From: Microcella putealis
Lineage (GTDB): Bacteria; Actinomycetota; Actinomycetes; Actinomycetales; Microbacteriaceae
Assembly: GCF_004216575.1 (NCBI RefSeq)
Contig: NZ_SGWW01000001.1
Span: 806,001-870,000 of the forward strand
Direction of reading: 5' to 3'
Length of the DNA: 64,000 nt
In this document: positions 17,920 to 26,281 of the stretch, in pieces
How the letters are laid out: each line of letters starts with the position of its first letter
Position numbering within the stretch: position 1 is the stretch's first letter
Translations under genes and position numbers: made by a program
The notes under the pieces: model-generated
What the model was told of the DNA's origin: nothing
The model's input: only the letters and a program-made list of their open reading frames with translations
Databases searched by the model: none

Positions 17920-19146
17920 ATGGAACGGCTCAGCATCAGCGAGGCGAGGCGGCTGGCACTGGCCGCGCAGGGGTTCGGGCGCGCGCATCCTGCAGCGTCG
18001 TCGGAAGGCGGGGTGTCGACACGCGCGCTGACCGCCGCCGTCGACCGCCTCAAGGTGCTGCAGCTCGACAGCGTGAACGTTTTCGCCCGCTCGCACTACC
18101 TGCCGCTGTTCGCCCGGCTCGGCGCGTACGACCCCGCCGCGCTCGACCGGCAGCTGTTCGCGCGGCGCGGCCGCTACCTCGAGTACTGGGCACACGAGGC
18201 GGCGCTCATTCGCCGCGACGACTGGCCGCTCTGGCACTGGAAGCGTGAGGCGCTGCGCGAGAAGTACCACGCGCGTGATCAGTGGGTGCGCGACAACCCG
18301 CAGATGATGCGCTGGCTGCTCGACGAGCTGGCGGCGAACGGCCCCATGACCGTCAGCGACGTCGAGCACGACGCCGCCGTGCGCCGCGGCCCGTGGTGGG
18401 GCTGGAGCGACGTGAAGCTCGGCCTCGAGTACCTGTTCGCCTTCGGCGACGTCGTCAGCGGCGGCCGCCGCGGCTTCTCGCGCGTGTACGCACTGCCCGA
18501 GCACGTCGGCCTCGCCGAACTGCACGGCGTCGGGGTGCCGCGGGCCGACGCCGAACGCGAACTCGTGCGCCGCAGCATCGAGGCTCTCGGCATCGGCACG
18601 GTTGCCGACATCGCCGACTACCACCGGCTGAAGGTCGCGCCCACGCAGGCGGCACTGCGCGACCTCGCCGACGCGGGTCTCGTCGAGCAGGTCACCGTCG
18701 ACGGCTGGATGCGCGGCTCACGCCCCGACACCGTCTACCGCTATCGGGGCACCCGCCTCCCCCGCCGCATCGACGCCGTCGCCCTGCTGTCACCGTTCGA
18801 CCCCGTCGTGTGGTTTCGGCCGCGCACCGAGCGACTGTTCGACTTCCACTACCGCATCGAGATCTACACGCCCGCGCCGAAGCGGCAGTACGGCTACTAC
18901 TCGCTGCCCGTGCTCATCGACGACGCGCTGGTCGGCCGCATCGACCTCAAGAGCGACCGTCAGGCGGGGGTGCTCCGCGTCCAGTCGGCCTGGACGGAGG
19001 ACGGGGTGAACCCCGGCTGGATGGCCGAGCGAGTCGCCCCCGTGCTCGCTCGGGCGGCCGCGTGGCGGGGGCTCGGCGGCGTCAGCGTCGGCGAGCGAGG
19101 CAGCGCGATCGACGCGATGCGCGCATCCGTCGCCCGCGAGGGCTAG
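17920..19146 (+). CDS. YcaQ/AlkX-type DNA glycosylase (winged-helix HTH_42 family)
   Basis: The 408-residue protein belongs to the HTH_42 superfamily of AlkZ/YcaQ glycosylases, made of three winged-helix domains and a C-terminal beta barrel. These enzymes remove alkylated bases and unhook interstrand crosslinks. The catalytic Q-x-D motif of the YcaQ branch is visible as QLD in VLQLDSVNVFARSHYLPLFA; the AlkZ branch has Q-x-Q instead. Further family segments are EYWAHEAALIRRDDWPLW and LLSPFDPVVWFRPRTERLF. The ATG at 17920 is preceded by TAGCGT at 7 nt (leaderless pattern); a GTG three codons upstream overlaps that hexamer and is less likely. Confidence 0.88.
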   Translation: MERLSISEARRLALAAQGFGRAHPAASSEGGVSTRALTAAVDRLKVLQLDSVNVFARSHYLPLFARLGAYDPAALDRQLFARRGRYLEYWAHEAALIRRDDWPLWHWKREALREKYHARDQWVRDNPQMMRWLLDELAANGPMTVSDVEHDAAVRRGPWWGWSDVKLGLEYLFAFGDVVSGGRRGFSRVYALPEHVGLAELHGVGVPRADAERELVRRSIEALGIGTVADIADYHRLKVAPTQAALRDLADAGLVEQVTVDGWMRGSRPDTVYRYRGTRLPRRIDAVALLSPFDPVVWFRPRTERLFDFHYRIEIYTPAPKRQYGYYSLPVLIDDALVGRIDLKSDRQAGVLRVQSAWTEDGVNPGWMAERVAPVLARAAAWRGLGGVSVGERGSAIDAMRASVAREG

Positions 19147-19150
19147 CGAC

Positions 19151-19178
19151 GCGTCAGCGCGCGACCCGACGCTGATGC
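19151..19178. terminator. Weak convergent hairpin between ycaQ-like gene and htpX
   Basis: A 9-bp stem with one G-T pair (19151-19159 with 19170-19178) lies between the two convergent stops. There is no T tract, so the assignment depends on position alone. Confidence 0.35.
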
Positions 19179-19190
19179 GCGGCGCGCGCC

Positions 19191-20072
19191 CTAGAAGCGG
19201 CTCGAGTTTTCGATGAGCCGCTTCACGCGCGCCGGGATCGGCGGGTGGCTGGCGAACATGCGGTCTATGACCCCCGGCTTCATGGGGTCGCTGATCCACA
19301 GGTGCGCCATGGTCGAGTTCTGCCGTTTCATCGGCCGGGCGTAGTCGCCGAGCTTCTGCAGCGCGCTCGCGAGCGCCTCGGGGTCGCGGGTGGTAAGTGC
19401 GCCGGTCGCGTCGGCCAGGTACTCGCGCTGACGCGACACGGCGGCCTGGATGGCGGCGGCCGTCAGCGGCGCGATGATCATGGCGGCAAGACCCAGCACG
19501 AGCACGACGATGTTGCCGCCGTTGTTGTTGCGGCCACCGCCGAAGAACGCCATGCGTAGCAGGATGTCGGTAAGGAATCCGACGAACACGACGAGGCCGA
19601 ACACGATCGTCGAGACGCGGATGTCGTAGTTCTTGACGTGCCCGATCTCGTGGGCCATGACGCCGGCGAGCTCGCGGTCGGTCATGATCTCCATCAGCCC
19701 GGTGGTCGCGGCGACGGAGGCGTGCTGGGGGTCGCGCCCCGTTGCGAACGCGTTCGGGGCGGGGTCGTCGACGATGTAGACCTTCGGCATCGGCAGGCCC
19801 TCGGTGATCGCGAGGTTTTCGACGATGCGGTACAGCCGGGGGTTATCGGCCTTCTGGATCTGCCGGGCACCCGACATGGCGAGCGCCTGTGAGCCAGACG
19901 AGTAGTACTGGATCAGCACGTAGATTGTGGCACCGATGAGGGCGCCGATCGTGATCGTGAAGCCGCTGCGGTACGCGAGGTCAAACAGAAACGCGATGCC
20001 CGCGATGAAGATCACGAACAGCACGATGATGAGCACCGTTTTGCGCTTGTTGGCAGCGATAGCGCTGTACAC
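19191..20072 (-). CDS. htpX: Membrane M48 metalloprotease HtpX
   Basis: HtpX degrades damaged membrane proteins from the cytosolic side, using zinc. The 293-residue protein has two N-terminal helices, the zinc motif HEIGH (in MAHEIGHVKNYDIR), two more hydrophobic segments and the third-ligand region REYLADATGAL. The GTG at 20072 is preceded by AGGAGG with about 9 nt. It follows lemA, a pairing known from many bacteria. The N-terminal RDPQHASVAATTGL segment is well conserved in the family. Confidence 0.95.
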   Translation of the reverse strand: MYSAIAANKRKTVLIIVLFVIFIAGIAFLFDLAYRSGFTITIGALIGATIYVLIQYYSSGSQALAMSGARQIQKADNPRLYRIVENLAITEGLPMPKVYIVDDPAPNAFATGRDPQHASVAATTGLMEIMTDRELAGVMAHEIGHVKNYDIRVSTIVFGLVVFVGFLTDILLRMAFFGGGRNNNGGNIVVLVLGLAAMIIAPLTAAAIQAAVSRQREYLADATGALTTRDPEALASALQKLGDYARPMKRQNSTMAHLWISDPMKPGVIDRMFASHPPIPARVKRLIENSSRF

Positions 20073-20140
20073 GGGTCAGCCCTCCTGGCTGGCAGACGCG
20101 GACAATGCCGCGGACAGACTGAACGAAACGGCCCGGTGGA

Positions 20141-20707
20141 TCAGAACTGCACCCGGGGCGGCTCAGCGATCGCGGCGGCGTCGGCGACCTCGAAGAAGTC
20201 GCGCTCGGTGAAGCCGAGGCCCCGCACGAACAGCGTGTTCGGGAACTGCTTGATCTTGACGTTCAGCTCACGCACTCCGCCGTTGTAGAAGCGGCGCGAC
20301 GCCTGAATCTTGTCCTCGGTGTCGACGAGCTCGCCCTGCAGCTGCAGGAAGTTCTGGCTCGCCTGCAGCTGCGGGTACGCCTCGGCGACGGCGAAGATGC
20401 TCTTCAGTGCCGACTGCATGTGGTTCTCGGCGACGCTCGCCTCGGCGGGGCTGCCGGCGCTCAGCGTCTCGGCGCGCGCCTTCGTGACGCTTTCGAACAC
20501 CTGCTTCTCGTGCGCGGCGTAGCCCTTGACCGCCTCGATGAGGTTCGGCAGCAGGTCAGCGCGGCGCTTGAGCTGCACGGTGATGTCGCTCCACGCCTCG
20601 TCGACGCGCACGTTGAGGGTGACGAGCGAGTTGTAGGTCGCCCAGAGGTAGATGCCCGCGATGATCGCGAGAACCACGATGACGCCAACGATGATGAGGA
20701 ATTCCAT
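20141..20707 (-). CDS. lemA: LemA family membrane protein
   Basis: The 188-residue protein has an N-terminal membrane helix (FLIIVGVIVVLAIIAGIYLW) followed by a long helical LemA domain (YNSLVTLNVRVDEAWSDI, RRADLLPNLIEAVKGYAAHE, ARRFYNGGVRELN-like near residue 140). The function is unclear; in other bacteria it is linked to stress and to HtpX-type proteases. The ATG at 20707 is preceded by TATGCT at 6 nt, so lemA-htpX is probably transcribed from a leaderless start. The frame is open further upstream without a credible start. Confidence 0.92.
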   Translation of the reverse strand: MEFLIIVGVIVVLAIIAGIYLWATYNSLVTLNVRVDEAWSDITVQLKRRADLLPNLIEAVKGYAAHEKQVFESVTKARAETLSAGSPAEASVAENHMQSALKSIFAVAEAYPQLQASQNFLQLQGELVDTEDKIQASRRFYNGGVRELNVKIKQFPNTLFVRGLGFTERDFFEVADAAAIAEPPRVQF

Positions 20708-20847
20708 GCGGTCAGCATAGGGCGCGACCCGCCGGGGCGACAGGGTGCGCCCTATACGCCGGCTGTGCGCCGCGCGCCGCAGAGCCCGCCGCTTCGGGAA
20801 TGCTGAAAGAATCGTCATGCTCCCGGATCGAGGCGAGAGGGGAACAG

Positions 20848-22953
20848 ATGCGGTCTGCCCGGCGCCGTCATGGCGCCCGCTGGCGACCGTCTCGGATGCT
20901 CGCCCTTGTTCTCGCACCGCTCGCGATCGCGACCGGTTTCGTTGCCGCCGGCCCCGCGCATCCCGCCGCCGCGGCCGTGAGCTGGCAGCTCGCCGACGAT
21001 GCCTTCATTGGCGAGAACGTGGTGACCCTGCGGGGCACGAAAGACGCCGGCAGCACCCTCGAGATTCGGCGCGCCAACGCCAGCGGCGTCGTCTGCCGCA
21101 TTGACGACGCGGCCGCAACGTCGTGGAGCTGCCCACCCCTGCAGGTACCCAACGGCGTTAACCAGTTCGTCGGCACCGAAACGCTCGACGACAACTCGAC
21201 CGAGCCTCTGCCGAGCCTGCGGCTGCGCGTGCTCGGGCCGCCCACCGTCAGCTCGGGCGGCAGCGGCCGCATCGTCACCGCCGGCCGGATCACGGGCCAG
21301 GGGCAGCCGGGTGCGCGCGTGCAGGTGCAAACCCTCGGCGCGAACGGGCAGGTGACGCACGCGTGTCCCGACGTCTTGCCGGACGGGTTTTGGTCGTGCG
21401 CGCTGTCGGCAAACAACGCGCCCACCGGCGAGTACACGGTGCGGGCGCGTCAGAGCCTGCCGTCGCTCGGGCCCGAGTTCTCGGTCTTCAGCGGAGCCGT
21501 CCCGATGACGCTCGACCGCGATGCACCCTCGTCCCCCACCGTCACGAGCCCGACGGCGGGGCAGGTGCTGAGCGAGCCCAGCGTCGTCGTGAGCGGGCGG
21601 GGCGAAGCCGGGGCGGGCATCCAGGTCTTCGTCGACGGTGAGCAACGCTGCCAAACGGGCACGAGCTCGACCGGCGACTGGGAGTGCGGCATCGCGTTTG
21701 ATGGCCCGGGCGACTGGACGATCCAGGCCCTCCAGCGCGACGTGGCGGGCAACTTCAGCGCGCCCTCCCCTCGCTTCACCGTGACGGTGTCGGGCGGCCC
21801 CAGCGGTCCGCCTCCGGCGGAACCCGGCACGCCCGGCGCCGCACCGACCCCGGGCGGCACGGCGACGCCGTCGCCGCTGCCACAGCCGCCAAGCGAAAGC
21901 CCGACGCCCGGCGACACCCCAACGCCCAGCCCCACCCCACCCGATGGCGACGGTGGGGACCCGGGCGTTCCCCCCGAGTTCTCCGATGAGCCGATCGGCG
22001 ACCCGACCGCAACCACGTGGGGCACCCCCACGACCTTTGGCGCGTCGTTGCCGACCGCGCGCGAGGTGTGGGTGAGCGGCGGGTGGGTCGTCGGCCTGCT
22101 CGTTGGCCTCGGCTACCTGCTGCTCGTCGCCCTCCCGATGCGCCTCGCCACCCGGGCCGCCCTGCCGCGACTGCTGCCCGCCGGATTCCGTCTCACCGGG
22201 CGCAACAATCGGGCCGCGACGGACGATGACGAGCCGGTACTACCGCCGTGGGTCGTCGGTGCCGCGGTGTTTGGTGGTGCGATTCTCGTCGCCGCGCTGG
22301 CCGGCGGCATCGCGTTCGAGGTGCGCTACGTGCGCCTCATGGCCGCAATTGGGCTCGGGCTGCTGCTGCTCAATCTGCTGGCCGTCGTGGTGCCGGCGCG
22401 ACTCACGGGGGTCGCCACCCGCGCGGTCGTGACCGAGCGATTTCTTCCGTCCATGCTCATCGCCGCGACGCTCGCCGCGCTGCTGTCGCGGGTTGCCGAG
22501 CTGCGGCCGCCGATCGTCGTGGGGGTGCTCGTCGCCACGACGATCGTGGGCGCGGTGCCGCGCGCGGCGCGGGCCGGCGTCGCGATCGCGCAGACCACCG
22601 GCGTCGCGTTGCTCGCCCTGATCGGGTGGGCGCTGCACGATGTGCTCACGCCAGCGACCGGCTTCTGGGCCAACTTCGCGGCCGAGACAGCCGCGGCCGT
22701 CGCGCTGGGGGGCTTCGGCTCGATCGTGCTGCTGCTGCTGCCGGTGGGGCCGTTCCCGGGGCGGGCTCTGTACGCCGTGTCGCGCGTAGGCTGGGCGGTC
22801 GTGACGGTGATCACGGCCGCGATCGGCGCGGCGATTGCCGTCTCGGGTGAGCAGTTCCCGGTCGTGCCACTGTTCGGGGTCGCCGCGGCCTTCGCCGCCA
22901 TCAGCGCAGCCGCGTTCGCGTGGACCCGCTGGGTGGAGCCGAACCTGCGGTAG
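20848..22953 (+). CDS. Large surface/membrane protein: three Cys-pair domains plus polytopic tail
   Basis: The 701-residue protein has a twin-arginine-rich N-terminus and signal peptide (LALVLAPLAIATGFVAAG), about 300 extracellular residues of Ig-like beta domains, a Pro/Thr-rich spacer near residues 320-385 and about eight membrane helices. Three repeats in the exported part each end in a cysteine pair around a tryptophan (C...SWSC, C...FWSC, C...DWEC), suggesting three disulfide-bonded modules; the last resembles a bacterial Ig-like domain with the TSPTAGQVLSEPSVVVSGRG start. The membrane part is unassigned. ATG at 20848 follows GAGGGGAAC. Function is unknown; cell-surface sensing or wall attachment are guesses. 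Confidence 0.8.
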   Translation: MRSARRRHGARWRPSRMLALVLAPLAIATGFVAAGPAHPAAAAVSWQLADDAFIGENVVTLRGTKDAGSTLEIRRANASGVVCRIDDAAATSWSCPPLQVPNGVNQFVGTETLDDNSTEPLPSLRLRVLGPPTVSSGGSGRIVTAGRITGQGQPGARVQVQTLGANGQVTHACPDVLPDGFWSCALSANNAPTGEYTVRARQSLPSLGPEFSVFSGAVPMTLDRDAPSSPTVTSPTAGQVLSEPSVVVSGRGEAGAGIQVFVDGEQRCQTGTSSTGDWECGIAFDGPGDWTIQALQRDVAGNFSAPSPRFTVTVSGGPSGPPPAEPGTPGAAPTPGGTATPSPLPQPPSESPTPGDTPTPSPTPPDGDGGDPGVPPEFSDEPIGDPTATTWGTPTTFGASLPTAREVWVSGGWVVGLLVGLGYLLLVALPMRLATRAALPRLLPAGFRLTGRNNRAATDDDEPVLPPWVVGAAVFGGAILVAALAGGIAFEVRYVRLMAAIGLGLLLLNLLAVVVPARLTGVATRAVVTERFLPSMLIAATLAALLSRVAELRPPIVVGVLVATTIVGAVPRAARAGVAIAQTTGVALLALIGWALHDVLTPATGFWANFAAETAAAVALGGFGSIVLLLLPVGPFPGRALYAVSRVGWAVVTVITAAIGAAIAVSGEQFPVVPLFGVAAAFAAISAAAFAWTRWVEPNLR

Positions 22954-22961
22954 CGCGGGCC

Positions 22962-23062
22962 GTATCAGCGCCACGCGTCTGGTGGTACCCGACAGGGACT
23001 CGAACCCCGTGGCGCGTATCAGCGCCACCCGTGTCGTCGTACCCCGACTGGGACTCGAACCC
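22962..23062. repeat. Imperfect tandem duplication including the tRNA 3' half
   Basis: Two ~47-bp units, starting at 22962 and 23016, share the block GTATCAGCGCCAC, a variable middle, and TACCC(C)GAC-GGGACTCGAACCC, with a one-base indel. The second unit contains the T-arm and acceptor 3' strand of the tRNA at 23040-23112; the first is a T-arm-like copy downstream of that gene. The duplication offset is 54 bp. Confidence 0.75.
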
Positions 23063-23112
23063 AGACTGAAGCGATTTTAAGTCGCCTGCCTCTGCCATTG
23101 GGCTACCGGGGC
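23040..23112 (-). tRNA. tRNA with anticodon UAA (reads as tRNA-Leu)
   Basis: The 73-nt cloverleaf folds with acceptor stem GCCCCGG/TCGGGGT (G-U at both ends), D-arm TAGCCC...GGC, anticodon stem GGCGA/TCGCT with loop CTTAAAA (anticodon UAA), five-base variable loop and T-arm CTGGG-TTCGAGT-CCCAG. CCA is not encoded. A UAA anticodon reads the leucine codon UUA, but the short variable loop is class I whereas most bacterial tRNA-Leu are class II. I believe similar short forms exist in other actinobacteria, but I cannot verify that here. Confidence 0.85.
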
Positions 23113-23159
23113 GCGCCCCCAGCCTAGAGCGATGCGGGCGCTGCGGCGCCTCGAGCGCC

Positions 23160-24482
23160 CTACGCCTTGGGGCGCGACGCGAACTCTTGGAAGTACTGCT
23201 GGGGCTGTTCGCGCGCGGCAAGCGTCACGTTGTCGCGGCCGAGCAGTAGGTTCCAGAGCCAGCCGTTGACGACGCGAATCTTGCGCTCCCACATGGGGAT
23301 CGCGAGGCCGTGATAGCCGCGGTGCGCGACCCAGGCGGGGAAGCCCTTGATGGCGATCTTGCCCGACTGGAAGACGCCGTAGCCGAGGCCGAGACCCGCA
23401 ACGGCGCCCAGGTTCTTGTGCACGTAGTCTTTGGGCTCTTCGCCGCGCAGCACCGCGACGAGGTTCTTGGCGAGGCGCTTGCCCTGGCGCACGGCGTGCT
23501 GGGCGTTCGGCACGCAGAACCCGCCGACGCCACCCCCCGTGAGGTCGGGCACGGCCGACACGTCGCCGGCCGTCCAGGCGCCCTCGACGATCTCGCCGGC
23601 CTCGGTGACGACGCGCAGGTCAGCGCGGGCACGCAGGCGGCCGCGCTCTTCGACCGGGAGGTCGGTGAAGCGCACGACGGGGTTCGCCATGACGCCGGCT
23701 GTCCAGATGATGAGGTCGCTCTCGAAGCTCTCGCCGGTCGACAGCTCGATCACGCCGTCGACGGCGCTCGTCAGCTGCGTGTCGAGGTGCACGGTCGCGG
23801 CACGCTGCGCGAGGTTCTTGAGCACCCACTTGCTGGTCTCGAGCGACACCTCGGGCATGATGCGGCCCATCGCCTCGATGAGGTGGAAGTGGGTGTCGTC
23901 GATCGTGAGTTGCGGATAGTCCTTGAGCAGCGCGCTCGCGAGGGCGCGCAGCTCGGCGAAGGTCTCGATGCCCGCGAAGCCGCCACCGACGACGACGACG
24001 GTGAGCAGGCGGTCGCGCTCGGGGCCCGCCGGCAGGTTCGCCGCGCGGTGGAAGTTGTCGATGAGGCGGTCGCGCACGGCCACGGCCTCTTCGATCGACT
24101 TCATGCCGATCGCGTTGTCGGCAACGCCGGGGATGGGGAAGGTGCGCGACACCGAGCCGGCGGTGACGACGACGTGGTCGTATTCAAGCTCGTACGACTC
24201 GCCCACCTCGGGCTCGACCGTCACGGTGCGGGCAGCGTGGTTGACACCCGTGACCTTCGCCGTGATGACGCGAGTCTTCGAGAGGTGACGGCGCAGCGAC
24301 ACCACCGAGTGGCGCGGCTCGATTTGGCCGGCAGCAACCTCGGGCAGGAACGGCTGATACGTCATGTAGGGAAGCGGGTCGATGACGACGACCTCTGCCT
24401 CGCCCCGGCTGAGGTGCTTCTCAAGCTTGAGGGCGGTGTAGAAACCGGCGTAGCCTCCACCGACGATCACGATTCTGGGCAC
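23160..24482 (-). CDS. ndh: Type II NADH dehydrogenase (FAD-dependent)
   Basis: NDH-2 passes electrons from NADH to menaquinone at the cytosolic membrane face without pumping protons. The 440-residue protein has an N-terminal FAD-binding fold (RIVIVGGGYAGFYTALKLEK), a second nucleotide-binding fold (TVVVVGGGFAGIETFAELR), the FAD-contacting GAWTAGDVSAVPD, and a C-terminal amphipathic region (VNGWLWNLLLGRDNV) expected to attach it to the membrane. The GTG at 24482 has AGGAGA about 8 nt upstream. It appears to be a single-gene unit. Confidence 0.93.
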   Translation of the reverse strand: MPRIVIVGGGYAGFYTALKLEKHLSRGEAEVVVIDPLPYMTYQPFLPEVAAGQIEPRHSVVSLRRHLSKTRVITAKVTGVNHAARTVTVEPEVGESYELEYDHVVVTAGSVSRTFPIPGVADNAIGMKSIEEAVAVRDRLIDNFHRAANLPAGPERDRLLTVVVVGGGFAGIETFAELRALASALLKDYPQLTIDDTHFHLIEAMGRIMPEVSLETSKWVLKNLAQRAATVHLDTQLTSAVDGVIELSTGESFESDLIIWTAGVMANPVVRFTDLPVEERGRLRARADLRVVTEAGEIVEGAWTAGDVSAVPDLTGGGVGGFCVPNAQHAVRQGKRLAKNLVAVLRGEEPKDYVHKNLGAVAGLGLGYGVFQSGKIAIKGFPAWVAHRGYHGLAIPMWERKIRVVNGWLWNLLLGRDNVTLAAREQPQQYFQEFASRPKA

Positions 24483-24521
24483 GACTAACGTCTCCTTGGG
24501 TGGTGAGGGAACCCGCCTAAT

Positions 24522-25796
24522 CTACTGCCTTCGTGTGCGCCTGACGAACCCCGCCGCCGTCAGCACCAGCGCGGCGAGCGCCGTGACCACGACGAGGGCG
24601 CCGAGCATCAGCTCCGGAATGCGCGGCGAGGCGAGCCGCCACGCTCCATCGAAGGTGCTGGCGGCGTCTCCGCCGCTCGCCGTCCGCGCGATCGGCGAGC
24701 GCGCATCCTGGCCCACGACGCTCGGGGCGTCCGCGTCCGCGCGGCGGTTCACGGTGACCCACTCGGCGAGCGATCCGAGGGGGTTCGCGTCGACGCGCGC
24801 GACGTCCGCGACGACGGCGGCCCGCGCATCCACGAGGCCGTAGCCGTAGAGCGGATCGGGCGTCGTCGCGGTGACGGGGCGCGCGGTCGCGAGGATCCGC
24901 TGGATGACGTTCGCCGCATCCATATCGGGATGCGCGGAGCGGACGAGCGCGGCGATGCCGGCGACGATGGGGGTGGCGCCGCTCGTGCCCTGCCAGATGA
25001 CGTAGCCGCCCCCGGGGACCGCGCCGACGAGCTGCTCGCTGGGCGCCATGACGCCGATCGTGATGCCTTGCGACGACGCCTCGTCGCTGGCACGGCCCGC
25101 GCGGTCAACTCCGCCGACGACCAGCACGCCGGGCATGGTTGCCGGGGCGCCGACCTGCTCGGTGCCGCTGCCCCGGTTGCCCGCCGCGGCGATGACGAGC
25201 ACGTCGTTCTGCTCGGCGTAGCCGAACGCGTCGTCCCACGTTTCGGGCCACTCGACGGTGTTGCGCGTGAGCGAGAGCGAGATGATGTCGGCCCCGCGGT
25301 CGACCGCCCAGCGCACGGCATCGGCGATCTGATCATCGCCGCTGCGCTCGGAGGCGACACCAAATGCGAGCGACACGGTCAGGATGTCGGCCTCGGGGGC
25401 GGCGCCCAGCACTCCCCCGCCGGGCCCGACGCCACGACCGGCGGCGAGGCTCGCCACGCGCGTGCCGTGATCACTGCCGACCCCAACCGGCTGCGTTCCG
25501 TCGGCCGATCCGAGCCCGCTGACGTCGGTGCCGCCCACGACGGCGCCGACCAGGTCGGGGTGGGCGTCGTCGACACCCGAGTCGATGATCGCGATCGTGA
25601 CGCCTTCGCCGCGGGTTACCTGCCAGGCCTGGCGAATGCCGTACTCGTCGAGCCAATACTCGCGATTCTGGATGCTCGCGGCCGCGGCCGGCGCGTCGGT
25701 CACGCTCGCGACGGCGCCGGTCAGCGCCGCCCCGGCAAGGAGGGCGAGTGCGGCGACGGCCGCTACGCGCCGCGCTGATCGGGCGCGCACGCGCAC
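24522..25796 (-). CDS. Secreted, membrane-anchored subtilisin-family (S8) protease
   Basis: The 424-residue protein has a signal peptide (VAAVAALALLAGAALTGAVA), an S8 domain with catalytic Asp in IAIIDSGVDDAHPD, His in GSDHGTRVASLAAG and Ser in GTSGATPIVAGIAAL, and a C-terminal helix (LMLGALVVVTALAALVLTAA) followed by RRTRR. The layout is that of mycosins, the membrane-anchored proteases of type VII secretion, but no ESX component lies in this window. The GTG at 25796 was chosen because GGAG precedes it by 7 nt; it overlaps the end of DUF501 by 34 bp. It is the distal gene of the ftsB-DUF501 unit. Confidence 0.88.
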   Translation of the reverse strand: MRVRARSARRVAAVAALALLAGAALTGAVASVTDAPAAAASIQNREYWLDEYGIRQAWQVTRGEGVTIAIIDSGVDDAHPDLVGAVVGGTDVSGLGSADGTQPVGVGSDHGTRVASLAAGRGVGPGGGVLGAAPEADILTVSLAFGVASERSGDDQIADAVRWAVDRGADIISLSLTRNTVEWPETWDDAFGYAEQNDVLVIAAAGNRGSGTEQVGAPATMPGVLVVGGVDRAGRASDEASSQGITIGVMAPSEQLVGAVPGGGYVIWQGTSGATPIVAGIAALVRSAHPDMDAANVIQRILATARPVTATTPDPLYGYGLVDARAAVVADVARVDANPLGSLAEWVTVNRRADADAPSVVGQDARSPIARTASGGDAASTFDGAWRLASPRIPELMLGALVVVTALAALVLTAAGFVRRTRRQ

Positions 25797-26281
25797 ACCT
25801 CGGGGCTCCACGAGCAGGCGGCGAGTGCGAGGTCGCCGATCGGGTTCACGCCGGGCCCCGCCGCGAGGCTGTGGCCGATGAGGGCGTGCAGGCACTTGAC
25901 GCGGGTCGGCATGCCGCCCGCCGAGTAGCCGGCGACCTCGTCGACGACGAGGATGCCCTCGCGGTCGGCGAGGTACTGCTCGTGCGCCGCGCGGTACTGC
26001 TCGGCGAGGTCAGGCTCGTCGAGCAGGCGCTGGGAGTATTCGGCCATGATGCCGCTCGCCTCGAGCGTCGACGCCGCCGCGGTCGCCGCGGGGTGGCTCA
26101 CGTAGTACAGGGTCGGAAACGGCGTGCCCGTGCTGAGGCGGGGTTGCGTCGCCACGACCGTCGGCGCGCCACACACGCAGCGCGCGGCGATGCCGATGAC
26201 GTCGCGCGCGGGGCGCCCGAGCTGCGCCGAGACGATCTCGACGTCGCGCTCGCTGAACGGGTCGAACGGCGGGCGGCTCAC
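25763..26281 (-). CDS. DUF501 domain protein
   Basis: This 172-residue protein matches DUF501, an uncharacterised family conserved in actinobacteria beside ftsB and eno, as here. Visible features are the cysteine pair in GIAARCVCGAPTVVATQPR, the LSTGTPFPTLYY segment, a C-terminal HALIGHSLAAGPGVNPIGD motif and two more cysteines in the tail (ACSWSPEVCAC). The GTG at 26281 overlaps the ftsB stop (GTGA), so the two are translationally coupled. No function can be assigned. Confidence 0.9.
   Translation of the reverse strand: MSRPPFDPFSERDVEIVSAQLGRPARDVIGIAARCVCGAPTVVATQPRLSTGTPFPTLYYVSHPAATAAASTLEASGIMAEYSQRLLDEPDLAEQYRAAHEQYLADREGILVVDEVAGYSAGGMPTRVKCLHALIGHSLAAGPGVNPIGDLALAACSWSPEVCACAPDQRGA

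Noticed and set aside
22975..23015. A second tRNA gene beside the UAA tRNA
   Set aside because: Only a T-arm-like and acceptor-like piece is present; there is no anticodon or D arm.
24522..26281. Type VII secretion locus around the mycosin-like protease
   Set aside because: No EccB, EccC, EccD or WXG100 gene is visible in the window.
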